NCBI RefSeq assembly: GCF_001280845.1
Contig: NZ_LGHP01000001.1
Coordinates: 3,789,330-3,853,329, forward strand
Source: Bacillus sp. FJAT-28004
GTDB taxonomy: Bacteria; Bacillota; Bacilli; Paenibacillales; Paenibacillaceae
Direction of reading: 5' to 3'
DNA length: 64,000 nucleotides
Positions within the stretch are counted from its first letter, which is position 1. Each line of letters starts with the position of its first letter. The notes under the pieces were generated by a model that did no database searches, was not told the DNA's origin, and was given only the letters and a program-made list of their open reading frames with translations. A program made the translations under genes and the position numbers. Shown here in pieces: positions 26,950 through 35,836 of the stretch.

Positions 26950-28023
26950 ATGTTACACAGTTCACGCAAATCGGCATGGCGCAAAGGTGCGCTGCTTATC
27001 ATGGCAGTAGTGCTGGTCATGACGATGGCGGCATGCGGCGGTGCGAAGGAAACAGAAGTTGCAACCTATAAGGGTGGCAATGTGACAGACAAGGAATTCA
27101 ATAAGTATTTGGATGTATTTACGGTTATGCAGCCTGCGTATGCGCAAGTTATTGAAATTCCGCAATTTAAGGAGCAGCTGCTCCAGCAGTATATTTCCTA
27201 CAAAATAATAAGCGGCCAGGCTTCTAAGGAAGACATTAAAAAGGCTGAAAAAGAAGTAAAAGAACAAATGAAACAGTATAAAGCGGCGCTTTCCCAAGAT
27301 GCGGAGTTGAAAGCTGCTGTAGATGCTAAGAAATTAAAAGAAAAAGATATGGAAAATTATTTGCTTATGACCTCTAAGCTTGTGGCTCGTATGAATTCTC
27401 AAGTAACTGAGGAAGAAATGAAAACCGAGTATGAAAAGAATGGTATTAACTATGCAACCGTTTCTGTTCGTCAAATCTTGGTAGCAACAAAAACGACAGA
27501 TCCAGCTACGCAAGAGGAGAAAGAGCTTCGTACGGATGCGGAAGCCTTGGCTCGCGCTAAAGAAGTGAAAGACAAGCTGGCAGCAGGCGGAGACTGGGCA
27601 GCTCTTGCCAAAGAATACTCCGACGATCCAGGCTCGAAGGATGCAGGCGGTTTATATGCGGACAAGAAGAACGGTCAATGGGTAGAGGAATTCAAACAAG
27701 CTGCCTACAAACAAGAAATTGGTGTTATCGGCGATCCAGTACAAACAGAATTTGGCTACCACGTCATTCTTGTTGAGAAGCGTGATACGCCAGCATTTGA
27801 TAAATTAAGCGAAACAGATAAAGAAGCTGTAAGAGGTGCAGTTGCCTCTGAGCATATGAACAAATACATGACAGACGAGCTTCCTAAGCAAGAAATCGTC
27901 ATTAAGCTTCCTAAAGCGGAAGAAGAGACTCCTGCTAGCGATGCTCCTGCCAGCGATGCTCCAGCTGGGGATGAAACGCCAGCTACAGATGCGCCGGCTA
28001 CAGAAGCACCAGCAACGAAATAA
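26950..28023 (+). CDS. prsA: PrsA/SurA-like peptidyl-prolyl isomerase lipoprotein
   Basis: A 357-residue secreted foldase. A basic signal peptide ends at a lipobox with Cys29 (TMAAC). A helical chaperone region follows, then a parvulin (PpiC) rotamase domain at about residues 170-280 (VRQILVATKT..., GGDWAALAKEYSDDPGSKDAGGLY, GYHVILVEK). The last 30 residues are a repetitive Ala/Pro/Thr/Asp tail, probably a flexible wall spacer. The gene sits between mfd and spoVT, where B. subtilis has none. It is related to PrsA but only the fold and lipobox are certain; client proteins are unknown. Confidence 0.88.
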   Translation: MLHSSRKSAWRKGALLIMAVVLVMTMAACGGAKETEVATYKGGNVTDKEFNKYLDVFTVMQPAYAQVIEIPQFKEQLLQQYISYKIISGQASKEDIKKAEKEVKEQMKQYKAALSQDAELKAAVDAKKLKEKDMENYLLMTSKLVARMNSQVTEEEMKTEYEKNGINYATVSVRQILVATKTTDPATQEEKELRTDAEALARAKEVKDKLAAGGDWAALAKEYSDDPGSKDAGGLYADKKNGQWVEEFKQAAYKQEIGVIGDPVQTEFGYHVILVEKRDTPAFDKLSETDKEAVRGAVASEHMNKYMTDELPKQEIVIKLPKAEEETPASDAPASDAPAGDETPATDAPATEAPATK

Positions 28024-28040
28024 GTATAAGACGAACATCT

Positions 28041-28076
28041 CAGACCCTTTAACCATTCGTTGGTTAAGGGGTCTTT
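28041..28076 (+). terminator. Terminator after the PrsA-like gene
   Basis: AGACCCTTTAACCA pairs with TGGTTAAGGGGTCT (loop TTCGT region), with a short T tail. It is the first of two hairpins in this gap. Confidence 0.85.
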
Positions 28077-28159
28077 GTCTGAAAATATGCAGAGTAAGGA
28101 TTGATTGCAGGATTCCGCAGACTATATGTTCATGACCGTTTTATGGCTTTAAAAGAGTT

Positions 28160-28200
28160 AAACCCATCTTGAGGCGTATGCCTTAGGCTGGGTTTTTTTA
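28160..28200 (+). terminator. Second hairpin terminator before urtA
   Basis: AAACCCA and TGGGTTT enclose an inner stem AGGC/GCCT and are followed by a run of seven T. Together with the hairpin at 28041 it isolates the urt operon from upstream transcription. Confidence 0.85.
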
Positions 28201-28354
28201 ATTTTATTAATGTCATTAAAACTATCATAAAAATAATTTAAATAACATAATAGAAACAGTCGAACTATCAAGAGTCAATATACCTAACACGAAAGAAAAG
28301 AAAACACCCCTAAATGACCAATTAAAAGTCAAAGTACATCCGTTTAAAAATTAA

Positions 28355-28371
28355 TGTTAACTATATTGACA
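28355..28371. promoter_or_regulatory. GlnR/TnrA-type operator before urtA
   Basis: TGTTAACTATATTGACA is a 17-base palindromic site of the form TGTNA-N7-TNACA, the binding site shared by GlnR and TnrA. Its 3' half is also the -35 element TTGACA of the urt promoter. This overlap suggests repression by GlnR under nitrogen excess, though activation is not excluded. Confidence 0.7.
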
Positions 28372-28395
28372 TTAACTTAACTGCCAATCTATAAT
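28366..28395 (+). promoter_or_regulatory. urtA sigma-A promoter
   Basis: TTGACA at 28366-28371 and TATAAT at 28390-28395 with an 18-base spacer. The leader after it can fold into a hairpin (CGAACA 28403-28408 with TGTTCG 28431-28436, inner GGAA/TTCC). Confidence 0.8.
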
Positions 28396-28476
28396 AAAAG
28401 CACGAACAATGGAAGTTAATTCCAAGCTAATGTTCGGAAAAATAGAGACAAATATCAAGCGATGGGGAGTGGGAAG

Positions 28477-29751
28477 ATGAAAAAGAGAATGTTTTATTCA
28501 TTTGGCCTTATGTTTGTGGCGTTAACGATCGTATTGGCAGGTTGTGGCGCTAACAACAACAAACCAGCATCTACGAATGGGGAAACAGATAAGCCGACAA
28601 ATGCTTCCAATGCCGGAGCGGGAGCAGAAGGGGAAATTAAAGTAGGAATATTGCACTCGCAGAGCGGCACCATGGCGATCAGTGAGGTATCAGTTATCGA
28701 TGCTGAAATGATGGCCATTGATGAAATTAATGCAGCGGGTGGCGTTTTAGGTAAAAAAATTGTTCCTGTGCTTGAGGATGGCGCTTCAGATTGGCCGACC
28801 TTTGCTGAGAAGGCTCGCAAGCTTATCTCAGAAGATAAAGTGGCTACCGTATTTGGGGGATGGACTTCCGCAAGCCGGAAAGCAATGAAGCCGGTATTCG
28901 AAGAGTTAAATGGCCTGCTCTGGTATCCAGTGCAATATGAAGGTCTTGAATCTTCTCCGAATATTTTTTATACAGGTGCTACAACGAACCAACAAATCGT
29001 TCCATCTGTATCATGGCTGCTTGAAAACCGCGGCAAGAAATTTTACTTACTCGGTTCAGACTATGTATTTCCTCGTACAGCAAACCTCGTTATTAAAGAA
29101 CAGTTGAAGGCTGAAGGCGGCGAATTAGTTGGTGAAGAATACACACCGCTTGGCCACACGGACTACAGCACGCTGATCAGCAAGATCAAAGAAGCTAAAC
29201 CTGATGTCGTATATAACACGCTGAATGGTGACAGCAACGTTGCTTTCTTCAAGCAATTGAAAGATGCGGGCATTACGGCAAAGGATTTGACTACATTGTC
29301 TGTATCTGTTGCAGAGGAAGAGATTCGTGGTATTGGTGTTGATGTGCTGGAAGGACATTTGGCGGCGTGGAACTACTATCAAACAACGGATACGCCAGCA
29401 AATAAAACCTTCGTCGAAAACTATAAAAAGAAATACGGCGATGAACGCGTAACTGCGGACCCTATCGAAGCCGGCTATACAGCGGTTTACTTATGGGCAG
29501 CGGCTGTCGAGAAAGCAGGCTCTACGGACGTAGAAAAAGTGAAAGAAGCTGCAAAAGAGCTGGAGTGGGATGCTCCAGAGGGTAAAGTGAAGATTGATGG
29601 CGCTACACAGCATATTTACAAAACGGTTCGTATCGGAGAAGTGCAAGCTGATGGCCAATTCAAGGAATTGTGGAATTCAGGTGAAGCAGTTAAACCAGAT
29701 CCATACCTGAAGGGCTACGATTGGGCAGCAAGCATTCAACCGACGGAATAA
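28477..29751 (+). CDS. urtA: Urea ABC transporter, substrate-binding lipoprotein
   Basis: A 424-residue periplasmic-binding-type lipoprotein. The lipobox LAGC has Cys23; the mature part begins with an Asn/Ala/Gly linker. Segments typical of UrtA are [33 protein letters not shown] and [10 protein letters not shown]. It captures urea (or short-chain amides, by family) for UrtBCDE. The frame opens at 28462, but GGGAG at 28465-28469 is spaced for the ATG at 28477 and MKK-type signal start. It leads a five-gene operon under a nitrogen-type operator. No urease genes are in the window. Confidence 0.96.
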   Translation: MKKRMFYSFGLMFVALTIVLAGCGANNNKPASTNGETDKPTNASNAGAGAEGEIKVGILHSQSGTMAISEVSVIDAEMMAIDEINAAGGVLGKKIVPVLEDGASDWPTFAEKARKLISEDKVATVFGGWTSASRKAMKPVFEELNGLLWYPVQYEGLESSPNIFYTGATTNQQIVPSVSWLLENRGKKFYLLGSDYVFPRTANLVIKEQLKAEGGELVGEEYTPLGHTDYSTLISKIKEAKPDVVYNTLNGDSNVAFFKQLKDAGITAKDLTTLSVSVAEEEIRGIGVDVLEGHLAAWNYYQTTDTPANKTFVENYKKKYGDERVTADPIEAGYTAVYLWAAAVEKAGSTDVEKVKEAAKELEWDAPEGKVKIDGATQHIYKTVRIGEVQADGQFKELWNSGEAVKPDPYLKGYDWAASIQPTE

Positions 29752-29791
29752 TTCATAAGCAAGCGATCGTCTAATACGCAGCAATTTATGG

Positions 29792-29822
29792 GGGAGTATT
29801 CGGTCGCTTCGAATGCTCCCTT
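29792..29822 (+). other. Intercistronic stem-loop between urtA and urtB
   Basis: GGGAGTATTCG pairs with CGAATGCTCCC over 11 bp, loop GTCGCTT, followed by TTCTGTTATT, which is only partly T-rich. It may act as a partial terminator or protect the 3' end of urtA mRNA, so that the binding protein is made in excess over the membrane parts. Confidence 0.7.
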
Positions 29823-29876
29823 CTGTTATTGCCACAGAGGAAGGCGACAGCCGTTACGCTAGAGAGGAGCGGTCAT

Positions 29877-30782
29877 ATGGAAGTGTTTCTGCTGCAGCTA
29901 TTTAATGGTTTAAGCATCAGCTCAATATTATTGCTGGTTGCCTTGGGGCTCGCTATTACATTCGGTCTGATGAAGGTCATCAATATGGCGCATGGCGAGC
30001 TTATTATGATAGGGGCATATTCCACTTATTTGACGCAAAATGTATTCCACGATTATTTACCGAAATCGATGTTTGATTGGTACTTTGTGTTAGCTGTTCC
30101 GGTTAGCTTTATCGTAGCCTTTATCATTGGCTTCATTCTCGAAATGTCGCTGATCCGCTTTCTATATGGACGGCCGCTCGATAGCTTGCTCGCCACTTGG
30201 GGTGTTGGTCTCGTGCTGCAGCAGCTTGCAAGATCAATATTTGGTGCACCAAACGTTGCGGTTACAAGTCCTGCGTGGCTAAATGGCGGTTTAAAGATTA
30301 TGGATGGAACCTTGCTTCCTTACAAAAGGTTATTTATTATCGGACTCGTCATTGCTTGTCTAGTTGCTATGTATTTCTATATATACCGCAGCCATGAAGG
30401 AAGAAGAATGCGAGCGGTTATGCAAAATCGCGATATGGCCGCATGCCTTGGCGTTTCCACAAGACGGGTTGACGCGATGACCTTCGCTATCGGCTCCGGT
30501 ATTGCCGGCATTGCCGGCTGCGCGCTCACTCTGCTTGGTCCTATCGGGCCATCTCTTGGCACTTATTATATCGTTGATGCCTTTATGGTCGTCGTGCTTG
30601 GCGGAGTCGGCAAGCTGGTTGGAACGGTGCTTGGGGCAGCTGGAATTGGGATGTTTAATACTTTGTTTGAGTATTGGACGAATGCCTCGCTTGGCAAGGT
30701 GCTTGTGTTTGTCTGTATAGTTGCTTTCCTCCAATGGAAGCCTATGGGACTCGTTGCCATGCGTTCGCGTTCGCTCGACTAG
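29877..30782 (+). CDS. urtB: Urea ABC transporter, permease UrtB
   Basis: A 301-residue LivH-type permease with about eight membrane segments, beginning [39 protein letters not shown] and GYNP-like [25 protein letters not shown] are characteristic. The open frame extends to 29829, but GAGAGGAGC lies properly before the ATG at 29877 and homologues begin there. It pairs with UrtC to form the urea channel in the cell membrane. Confidence 0.95.
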   Translation: MEVFLLQLFNGLSISSILLLVALGLAITFGLMKVINMAHGELIMIGAYSTYLTQNVFHDYLPKSMFDWYFVLAVPVSFIVAFIIGFILEMSLIRFLYGRPLDSLLATWGVGLVLQQLARSIFGAPNVAVTSPAWLNGGLKIMDGTLLPYKRLFIIGLVIACLVAMYFYIYRSHEGRRMRAVMQNRDMAACLGVSTRRVDAMTFAIGSGIAGIAGCALTLLGPIGPSLGTYYIVDAFMVVVLGGVGKLVGTVLGAAGIGMFNTLFEYWTNASLGKVLVFVCIVAFLQWKPMGLVAMRSRSLD

Positions 30783-30803
30783 GATAAGAAAGGTGGGACG
30801 CAC

Positions 30804-31886
30804 ATGCGCTTGCAAAAATTTACTCCTCAACGAATTTGGATCTTAATCGGGTATGCGGCTGCGGCAGCAGCGCTCTTCTCAGCTCCGCTATTCGTAAGTG
30901 ATTTTCGGCTCAATTTGTTAGCGAAATTTCTAGCCTTTGCGATAGTGGCATTAGGGCTTGATCTGATATGGGGCTACACCGGTATTTTAAGCTTAGGGCA
31001 TGGTATTTTCTTTGGGCTAGGCGCCTATGCCATGGCTATGTATTTGAAGCTCGAAGCAAGCGGGGGAAGACCGCCGGATTTCATGGGCTGGAGTGGTCTT
31101 AAGGAGCTGCCTCTATTCTGGCAGCCGTTCCAAAGCTTCTGGTTCGCGGTTGCGATGGGGATTGCCATACCTGCGCTGCTCGCGCTAGTACTTGGTTATG
31201 TCACGTTCCGCAATCGAATTCGCGGCGTGTACTTCACTATTTTGACGCAAGCGCTCGTTATCATTACGACGACACTGCTCATTGGTCAGCAAGCTTTCAC
31301 AGGCGGTACAAATGGGATTACGGGTTACTCTACTGTGCTTGGCTTCTCTATAGGTTCACCTGAGACGAAGCGTGTGCTCTACTATATTACCGTCGTTGCG
31401 CTCATTGCCATATTCGTCTTTTGTCGTTACGTAATCGGCAGCCGCTTCGGCAAGGTGCTCCGCGCTATTCGCGATGGTGAAAACCGCGTTCGGTTTATTG
31501 GCTATAATCCGGCAATATATCAAATGGTCGTTTTTACAATTTCAGCCGGAATTGCAGGAATAGCGGGGATGCTGTTCGTGCTCCACGTCGGTATTATTTC
31601 TCCATCGATGCTCGGGATTGTACCTTCTATTGAAATGGTCCTTTGGGTAGCCATTGGCGGACGGGGGACGCTTGTCGGAGCAGCGCTTGGCGCAATACTC
31701 ATGAACTGGGCTAAAAGTGAATTCAGTACGGCATATCCGCAGAGTTGGTTATTCTTTATGGGGTTGCTGTTCGTAGTCGTCGTCGTATTTATGCCGAAGG
31801 GTGTCGCTGGTTTAGTTAGTCAATTGAAATTCCGCAAAAAAGGGAGGGAGCCGAAGCATGAAGGAGTCCGCAATCCTGCTGTGTGA
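30804..31886 (+). CDS. urtC: Urea ABC transporter, permease UrtC
   Basis: A 360-residue LivM-type permease with multiple membrane segments and UrtC signatures such as [32 protein letters not shown] text near residues 50-75 and [25 protein letters not shown] precedes the ATG. It overlaps urtD by 29 bases, which indicates tight coupling in the operon. Confidence 0.95.
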   Translation: MRLQKFTPQRIWILIGYAAAAAALFSAPLFVSDFRLNLLAKFLAFAIVALGLDLIWGYTGILSLGHGIFFGLGAYAMAMYLKLEASGGRPPDFMGWSGLKELPLFWQPFQSFWFAVAMGIAIPALLALVLGYVTFRNRIRGVYFTILTQALVIITTTLLIGQQAFTGGTNGITGYSTVLGFSIGSPETKRVLYYITVVALIAIFVFCRYVIGSRFGKVLRAIRDGENRVRFIGYNPAIYQMVVFTISAGIAGIAGMLFVLHVGIISPSMLGIVPSIEMVLWVAIGGRGTLVGAALGAILMNWAKSEFSTAYPQSWLFFMGLLFVVVVVFMPKGVAGLVSQLKFRKKGREPKHEGVRNPAV

Positions 31887-32631
31887 TGATGTGACGGTTG
31901 AGTTTGACGGCTTTAAAGCGGTTCAAGGCATGAACTTGAAGCTTGAGAAGGGTGAGCTTCGTTTCCTCATTGGCCCAAATGGAGCTGGCAAAACGACAAT
32001 TCTTGATGTGATTTGTGGAAAAGTAAGGCCTACGGCGGGGCGTGTCACTTTCGGCAAGGTGGATATAACGAAAAAGAAAGAGCATCAAATCGCTGAGCTA
32101 GGCATCGGTCGCAAATTCCAAGCTCCTTCTATATTCCCTTCGATGACGGTTGCGGAAAATTTGGAAATCGCGATGCGCCAGAAGCGTACCGTATTCGCTA
32201 CGTTATTTGCAAAGATGGCGGAGGAGGAACGGGCAAGAATTGACGGGCAGCTCGTTATGATTGGCCTGCAGAAAAAAGCAAAATGGCGGGCGGGCGGTTT
32301 GTCGCATGGGGAGAAACAGTGGCTTGAGATTGGCATGATGCTGCTCCAGGAGCCGGAAATATTATTGCTCGATGAACCGGTGGCGGGGATGACCGATAAG
32401 GAAACGGATAAGACAGGCGAGCTGCTCCACCAAATAGCTCGCAAGCGATCCATTGTTGTGGTGGAGCATGATATGGAATTTGTTCGTAATTTTGCGAGCA
32501 AGGTCACGGTCATGCATGAAGGGAAATTGCTGAAGGAAGGTTCAATGGAAGAAATTCAGCGAGATGATCGCGTAGCAGAAGTGTACTTGGGGAAAAGGCG
32601 GGATGCCGATGTTAGCCGTTCAACAGCTTGA
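31858..32631 (+). CDS. urtD: Urea ABC transporter, ATPase UrtD
   Basis: A 257-residue LivG-type ATPase. Walker [10 protein letters not shown], signature LSHGEKQW, Walker [13 protein letters not shown] and the switch His in [10 protein letters not shown] are all seen. ATP hydrolysis drives urea import through UrtBC. The ATG lies inside the end of urtC, preceded by GGGAGGGAG. Its 3' end overlaps urtE by 29 bases. Confidence 0.95.
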   Translation: MKESAILLCDDVTVEFDGFKAVQGMNLKLEKGELRFLIGPNGAGKTTILDVICGKVRPTAGRVTFGKVDITKKKEHQIAELGIGRKFQAPSIFPSMTVAENLEIAMRQKRTVFATLFAKMAEEERARIDGQLVMIGLQKKAKWRAGGLSHGEKQWLEIGMMLLQEPEILLLDEPVAGMTDKETDKTGELLHQIARKRSIVVVEHDMEFVRNFASKVTVMHEGKLLKEGSMEEIQRDDRVAEVYLGKRRDADVSRSTA

Positions 32632-33304
32632 GGCCGGTTATGGCGAAAGTATTATTTTGCGCGATGTGTCGCTGAAGGTGAAGCAAGGGCAGGTTGTATG
32701 TCTCCTCGGACGAAATGGGGTTGGCAAGACAACGCTGATGAAAAGCATAATGGGACTGCTGAAGGCGCGAGAAGGCTCTGTATCCTATAATGGCTCGGAT
32801 TTAACGAGAAAGGCGCCGGGACTGCGGGCAAAAAGCGGAATCGGCTATGTGCCACAGGGACGTGAAATATTTGCCCAAATATCGGTTTATGAGAATTTGC
32901 TGCTTGGCCTTGAGGCTTCAAGGTCAAAAATATCATCTATTCCAGAGGAGGCTATTGCGAAATTCCCTGTGCTTCCAACGATGTATACACGCCGCGGCGG
33001 TGATCTCAGCGGTGGACAGCAGCAACAGCTCGCTTTCGCGAGGGCGTTAGCCTCGAAGCCCCAAGTACTGCTGCTTGATGAGCCTTGCGAGGGCATACAG
33101 CCCTCCATCGTTGATGATATAAGGGATGTTATTCGATCGATCAAAGCAGACGGCAAAACGGCTATTTTGCTGGTGGAGCAAAGCTTGGATTTTGTGAAGA
33201 GTGTGGGAGACTACTTCTACGTGCTGGAAAAAGGGGCCATTGCGTGGGAAGGCGGCTTGGAGTCGCTGGACGACGAAGTCATTCGCAAATATTTGACGGT
33301 ATAA
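32603..33304 (+). CDS. urtE: Urea ABC transporter, ATPase UrtE
   Basis: A 233-residue LivF-type ATPase with Walker A GRNGVGKTT, signature LSGGQQQ, Walker B VLLLDEPCEGI and VEQSLDF. It is the last gene of urtABCDE. Two in-frame ATG codons, 32603 and 32609, are both possible: AAAGG at 32594-32598 is 4 or 10 bases away. The operon ends at a long hairpin 25 bases further on. Confidence 0.95.
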   Translation: MPMLAVQQLEAGYGESIILRDVSLKVKQGQVVCLLGRNGVGKTTLMKSIMGLLKAREGSVSYNGSDLTRKAPGLRAKSGIGYVPQGREIFAQISVYENLLLGLEASRSKISSIPEEAIAKFPVLPTMYTRRGGDLSGGQQQQLAFARALASKPQVLLLDEPCEGIQPSIVDDIRDVIRSIKADGKTAILLVEQSLDFVKSVGDYFYVLEKGAIAWEGGLESLDDEVIRKYLTV

Positions 33305-33326
33305 AGCGATACTGTACGGAATAATA

Positions 33327-33364
33327 AGCAAAAAGCGCCTTCATGAGAGGGCGCTTCTTGCTTT
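33327..33364. terminator. Terminator of the urt operon
   Basis: AGCAA-AAGCGCC pairs with GGGCGCTT-TTGCT, followed on the + strand by TTTGCCTT. The arms are A- and T-rich outside, so it can work for both strands, since the next gene (33483) is convergent. Confidence 0.75.
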
Positions 33365-33482
33365 TGCCTTGTTATAGCTGTTTCCTGCCGAATGGCATCT
33401 ATGTTGCGAAGGTTTTCTATGATTCCATAAATGTCTTCCTTTATTTCCATGTAAATTCCCCTGTATATGGAATGTCTTATGT

Positions 33483-33968
33483 TTAGTTTTGGGAAGTGGG
33501 TGTATATTTTTTGGCCCAGACTTCACGCCAGTCTTGAAAAGATTTGCCCTGAACCTCTTCTAATGTTTTGCCGTCTATCGACCAGTAACCACCGTCCGAT
33601 ATATCTCCGTTAGGAAACGAAGTTCCTCCTATAGGCTGGCCATCAGCCAAATATACATAAACATCGACGTTTTCTTCGAGGAGAGGATGATTGGTTACGA
33701 TAAATTTCTGTATATGAATCGTTTTTCCAACATAATCGGAAGGATCAACGGATTGCAACCCCCAGTACATCATATAGGGTAGGACTGATAATTTCTTTTC
33801 GGTTAGCTCGTAGCTACTAACTTGACCCCCTTTTTCAACAACTTGATATCCTTTTTTCTCAAGATAGCTCTGAGAGACTGCTTGCTCTGTCGGTGCATGG
33901 GATTGTTCTGAACAACCAATGGAAAAGGAAAGCAGCGCTAAGATAAATAAATACTTCAATGCATTCAC
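33483..33968 (-). CDS. Unknown lipoprotein, 161 aa
   Basis: A secreted lipoprotein: signal peptide with Leu/Phe-rich core and a lipobox SIGC at Cys19. The mature part of about 140 residues has mixed alpha/beta character, with two repeats of a short aromatic theme (YWGLQS, YWSIDG) and no enzymatic motif I can recognise. It resembles small Bacillales lipoproteins of unknown function. The ATG at 33968 is preceded by AAGGGGTG on the minus strand. It is monocistronic and convergent with urtE. Confidence 0.75.
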   Translation of the reverse strand: MNALKYLFILALLSFSIGCSEQSHAPTEQAVSQSYLEKKGYQVVEKGGQVSSYELTEKKLSVLPYMMYWGLQSVDPSDYVGKTIHIQKFIVTNHPLLEENVDVYVYLADGQPIGGTSFPNGDISDGGYWSIDGKTLEEVQGKSFQDWREVWAKKYTPTSQN

Positions 33969-34025
33969 CCCTTCTTATATCAACTTGTGCATTATCGCGC
34001 TTTGTAGAGCAGCTCTAACCAACTT

Positions 34026-34216
34026 CCGTTGCAGTTTGTGCAATGGAATGAGCTTTTTAAGCTGCGTTGTCCGGCTTCTATTGCACTTTCTGCAATAGAA
34101 TTACGGCTTGATGGGTTTTATCCATGAATCTCCTTCCATTCTATTGCAAAACTACAACGTGGCTTGCGTTAGACGCCCCCATGTGAGGTTTCTATTGCAC
34201 AAACTGCAACGTAGAA
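34026..34216. repeat. Four TTGCA-type palindromes in an intergenic gap
   Basis: Four copies of an imperfect palindrome built on TTGCA-N4/5-TGCAA lie at about 34026-34047, 34076-34100, 34137-34162 and 34190-34216. The second is perfect (TTCTATTGCA and TGCAATAGAA around CTTTC); the fourth reads TTCTATTGCAC/AAACTGCAACGTAGAA. Copies one, three and four mix TGCAACG and TGCAATA arms. The segment lies between the minus-strand lipoprotein gene and the SPFH gene. Bases 34217-34340 show nothing else recognised. Confidence 0.8.
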
Positions 34217-34347
34217 AAAATGCGCCGACTTGTGACAGTAGTTAATGGGGTAAATGCGGTGGTGAGGGACAGGGAAGCTCATAATTGCATTGGTTGCTTT
34301 TTGTGACGAAGCTGCATCCTCTTTTGTTGCAAAAGTAAAAGAAACAA

Positions 34348-34376
34348 TTGCTTATATATGTAAAAAGTGATATCAT
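34348..34376 (+). promoter_or_regulatory. Possible promoter of the SPFH gene
   Basis: TTGCTT at 34348-34353 and TATCAT at 34371-34376 with a 17-base spacer, in an AT-rich context. Moderate match only. Confidence 0.4.
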
Positions 34377-34421
34377 ATTTATATCAAAATAATATAGCGA
34401 AATGATGAAGGAGTGGGGTTT

Positions 34422-35294
34422 ATGAACGAGAAAAAGGCCTGGTATGTGAGCGGATACATGGCATTGCTATTTTCGGTAGTTGCTGCTGCTGGCGGCGTTT
34501 TTCTAACTATATCTGAAGCGTCAAAGGACAGCGGGTCTGCATTTATTATCGGTGTTGGTGCCTTTCTAGTTCTGCTGTCAGTCATTTGTCTGTCCTCTCT
34601 TACTATCGTGCAACCGAATGAGGCGAAGGTGGTTACGTTCTTCGGAACGTATATGGGATCTGTTCTAGAAAGTGGTCTTTGGATGGTGCTTCCGCTTACG
34701 AATAAGGTCAATATTTCACTGAAAGTACGCAATTTCAACAGTCAGACGCTTAAGGTCAATGATGCTGAAGGAAATCCGGTAGAGATTGGAGCAGTTGTTG
34801 TATTTAAAGTAATGGATACAGCGAGAGCAAGCTTCGATGTTGATAATTATGAGCGATTCGTAGAAATTCAAAGCGAGACGGCGATACGGCACATTGCCGC
34901 GCAATATCCTTACGATGTTTTCTCTGCGGACGCGGCTTCCTCACTGAGAGGGAATGCGGATGAGGTAGCGGCAGAGCTTGGCAATGAACTGCAAAACCGT
35001 CTTGCAGTAGCCGGTGTGAAGGTGCTTGAGACTCGCTTGACTCATCTGGCTTATGCTCAGGAAATTGCTAGTGCGATGCTTCAACGGCAGCAAGCGATTG
35101 CAATTGTAGCGGCGCGTTCCAAAATTGTTGAAGGTGCAGTTGGTATGGTGGATATGGCACTGCGGCAGCTAGAGGAAAACGGGATCACCTTGGATGCCGA
35201 ACGGAGAGCGGCGATGGTGAACAATTTAATGGTGGCGATTGTATCTGATCGCGCTGCGACTCCAGTTATTAATACGGGAACGCTGTACGGCTAG
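34422..35294 (+). CDS. SPFH/band-7 domain membrane protein
   Basis: A 290-residue protein with two N-terminal membrane segments (about 8-28 and 40-62) followed by an SPFH domain (about 65-240), including VVTFFGTYMGSVLESGLWMV, the typical flotillin/stomatin-like opening. The C-terminal part is helical with Ala/Met-rich LQRQQAIAIVAARSKIVEGAVGM, a common oligomerisation region. A GTG at 34413 opens the frame but overlaps AAGGAG; the ATG at 34422 is 8 nt from it and is preferred. Such proteins scaffold membrane microdomains or proteases. A small ribbon-helix-helix gene follows 12 bases later. Confidence 0.88.
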   Translation: MNEKKAWYVSGYMALLFSVVAAAGGVFLTISEASKDSGSAFIIGVGAFLVLLSVICLSSLTIVQPNEAKVVTFFGTYMGSVLESGLWMVLPLTNKVNISLKVRNFNSQTLKVNDAEGNPVEIGAVVVFKVMDTARASFDVDNYERFVEIQSETAIRHIAAQYPYDVFSADAASSLRGNADEVAAELGNELQNRLAVAGVKVLETRLTHLAYAQEIASAMLQRQQAIAIVAARSKIVEGAVGMVDMALRQLEENGITLDAERRAAMVNNLMVAIVSDRAATPVINTGTLYG

Positions 35295-35306
35295 AGGCTA
35301 ATTATT

Positions 35307-35480
35307 ATGGCAAAAGAAAAGAAAGCATTTCCGCTTCGTTTGGATCCCGATATCCATCGTGCTCTTGAGCAATGGGCCGCAGACGAATTCCGCAGCGTCA
35401 ACGGGCACATTGAGTTTTTGCTCAGAGAAGCGCTCGGCAAAGCAGGCAGGCTCAAAAAAACGAACCAAGAAGGACAATAA
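35307..35480 (+). CDS. Small Arc-type ribbon-helix-helix protein, 57 aa
   Basis: A short gene encoding 57 residues. After MAKEKKAF comes PLRLDPDIHRALEQWAADEF, then RSVNGHIEFLLREALGKAG: this is the beta-strand, helix, turn (SVNG), helix pattern of Arc/MetJ DNA-binding domains, often annotated as an antitoxin or Arc-like regulator. AGAGG is 9 nt before the ATG and the SPFH stop lies 12 bases upstream, so the two genes form one unit that ends at a strong terminator. The role is unknown; linkage suggests it regulates or partners with the SPFH protein. No toxin-like gene is adjacent. Confidence 0.8.
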   Translation: MAKEKKAFPLRLDPDIHRALEQWAADEFRSVNGHIEFLLREALGKAGRLKKTNQEGQ

Positions 35481-35505
35481 TGCAGGTAAATGATATACAG
35501 GCAAG

Positions 35506-35542
35506 GGCGGTTATCGATTAAGATCGATAACTGCCTTTTTTA
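35506..35542 (+). terminator. Terminator after the SPFH-RHH pair
   Basis: GGCGGTTATCGAT pairs with ATCGATAACTGCC (loop TAAG, one mismatch), followed by TTTTTTATT. Confidence 0.9.
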
Positions 35543-35600
35543 TTCGATAAACAATTGAAAAGCATTTGTTTCTCATGCAAGCAAAAGGGAGAAATGGGGA

Positions 35601-35756
35601 ATGCTGAAAACGAGCTTGGGGATGCGTAAAAACGAAGGCTGGACGATGTACCGACAGCCTTTTTCACAAAGAGATGGAACGTTTGGCTTGAACTGTAGTC
35701 CGTGCATAAGAAATTGGGAGCGGATGAATACTATGGTCAGATTCAAAATCTTTTGA
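35601..35756 (+). CDS. Possible small ORF, 51 aa
   Basis: An ATG with AAGGGAG 8-9 nt upstream opens a 51-codon frame that includes a CSPC motif. An inverted repeat inside it (AAGGCTG/CAGCCTT, 35635-35661, followed by TTTTC) looks like a weak terminator, which argues against a long-lived coding gene. It could be a remnant. The rest of the 357-base gap between the terminator at 35542 and spoVT holds nothing else I can identify. Confidence 0.2.
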   Translation: MLKTSLGMRKNEGWTMYRQPFSQRDGTFGLNCSPCIRNWERMNTMVRFKIF

Positions 35757-35836
35757 AGGAAGTTTCTTCTTCGTTATAAAAAAGCTGCAAGAATCCAGTC
35801 AATTCAAAATCCTCTAGGAAAGCGGGGCAACAAGAA

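Noticed and set aside
28211..28227. Second GlnR-type half-site upstream of urtA (TGTCA-N7-TATCA)
   Set aside because: The right half breaks the TNACA rule and it lies near the terminator, 140 bases before the promoter.
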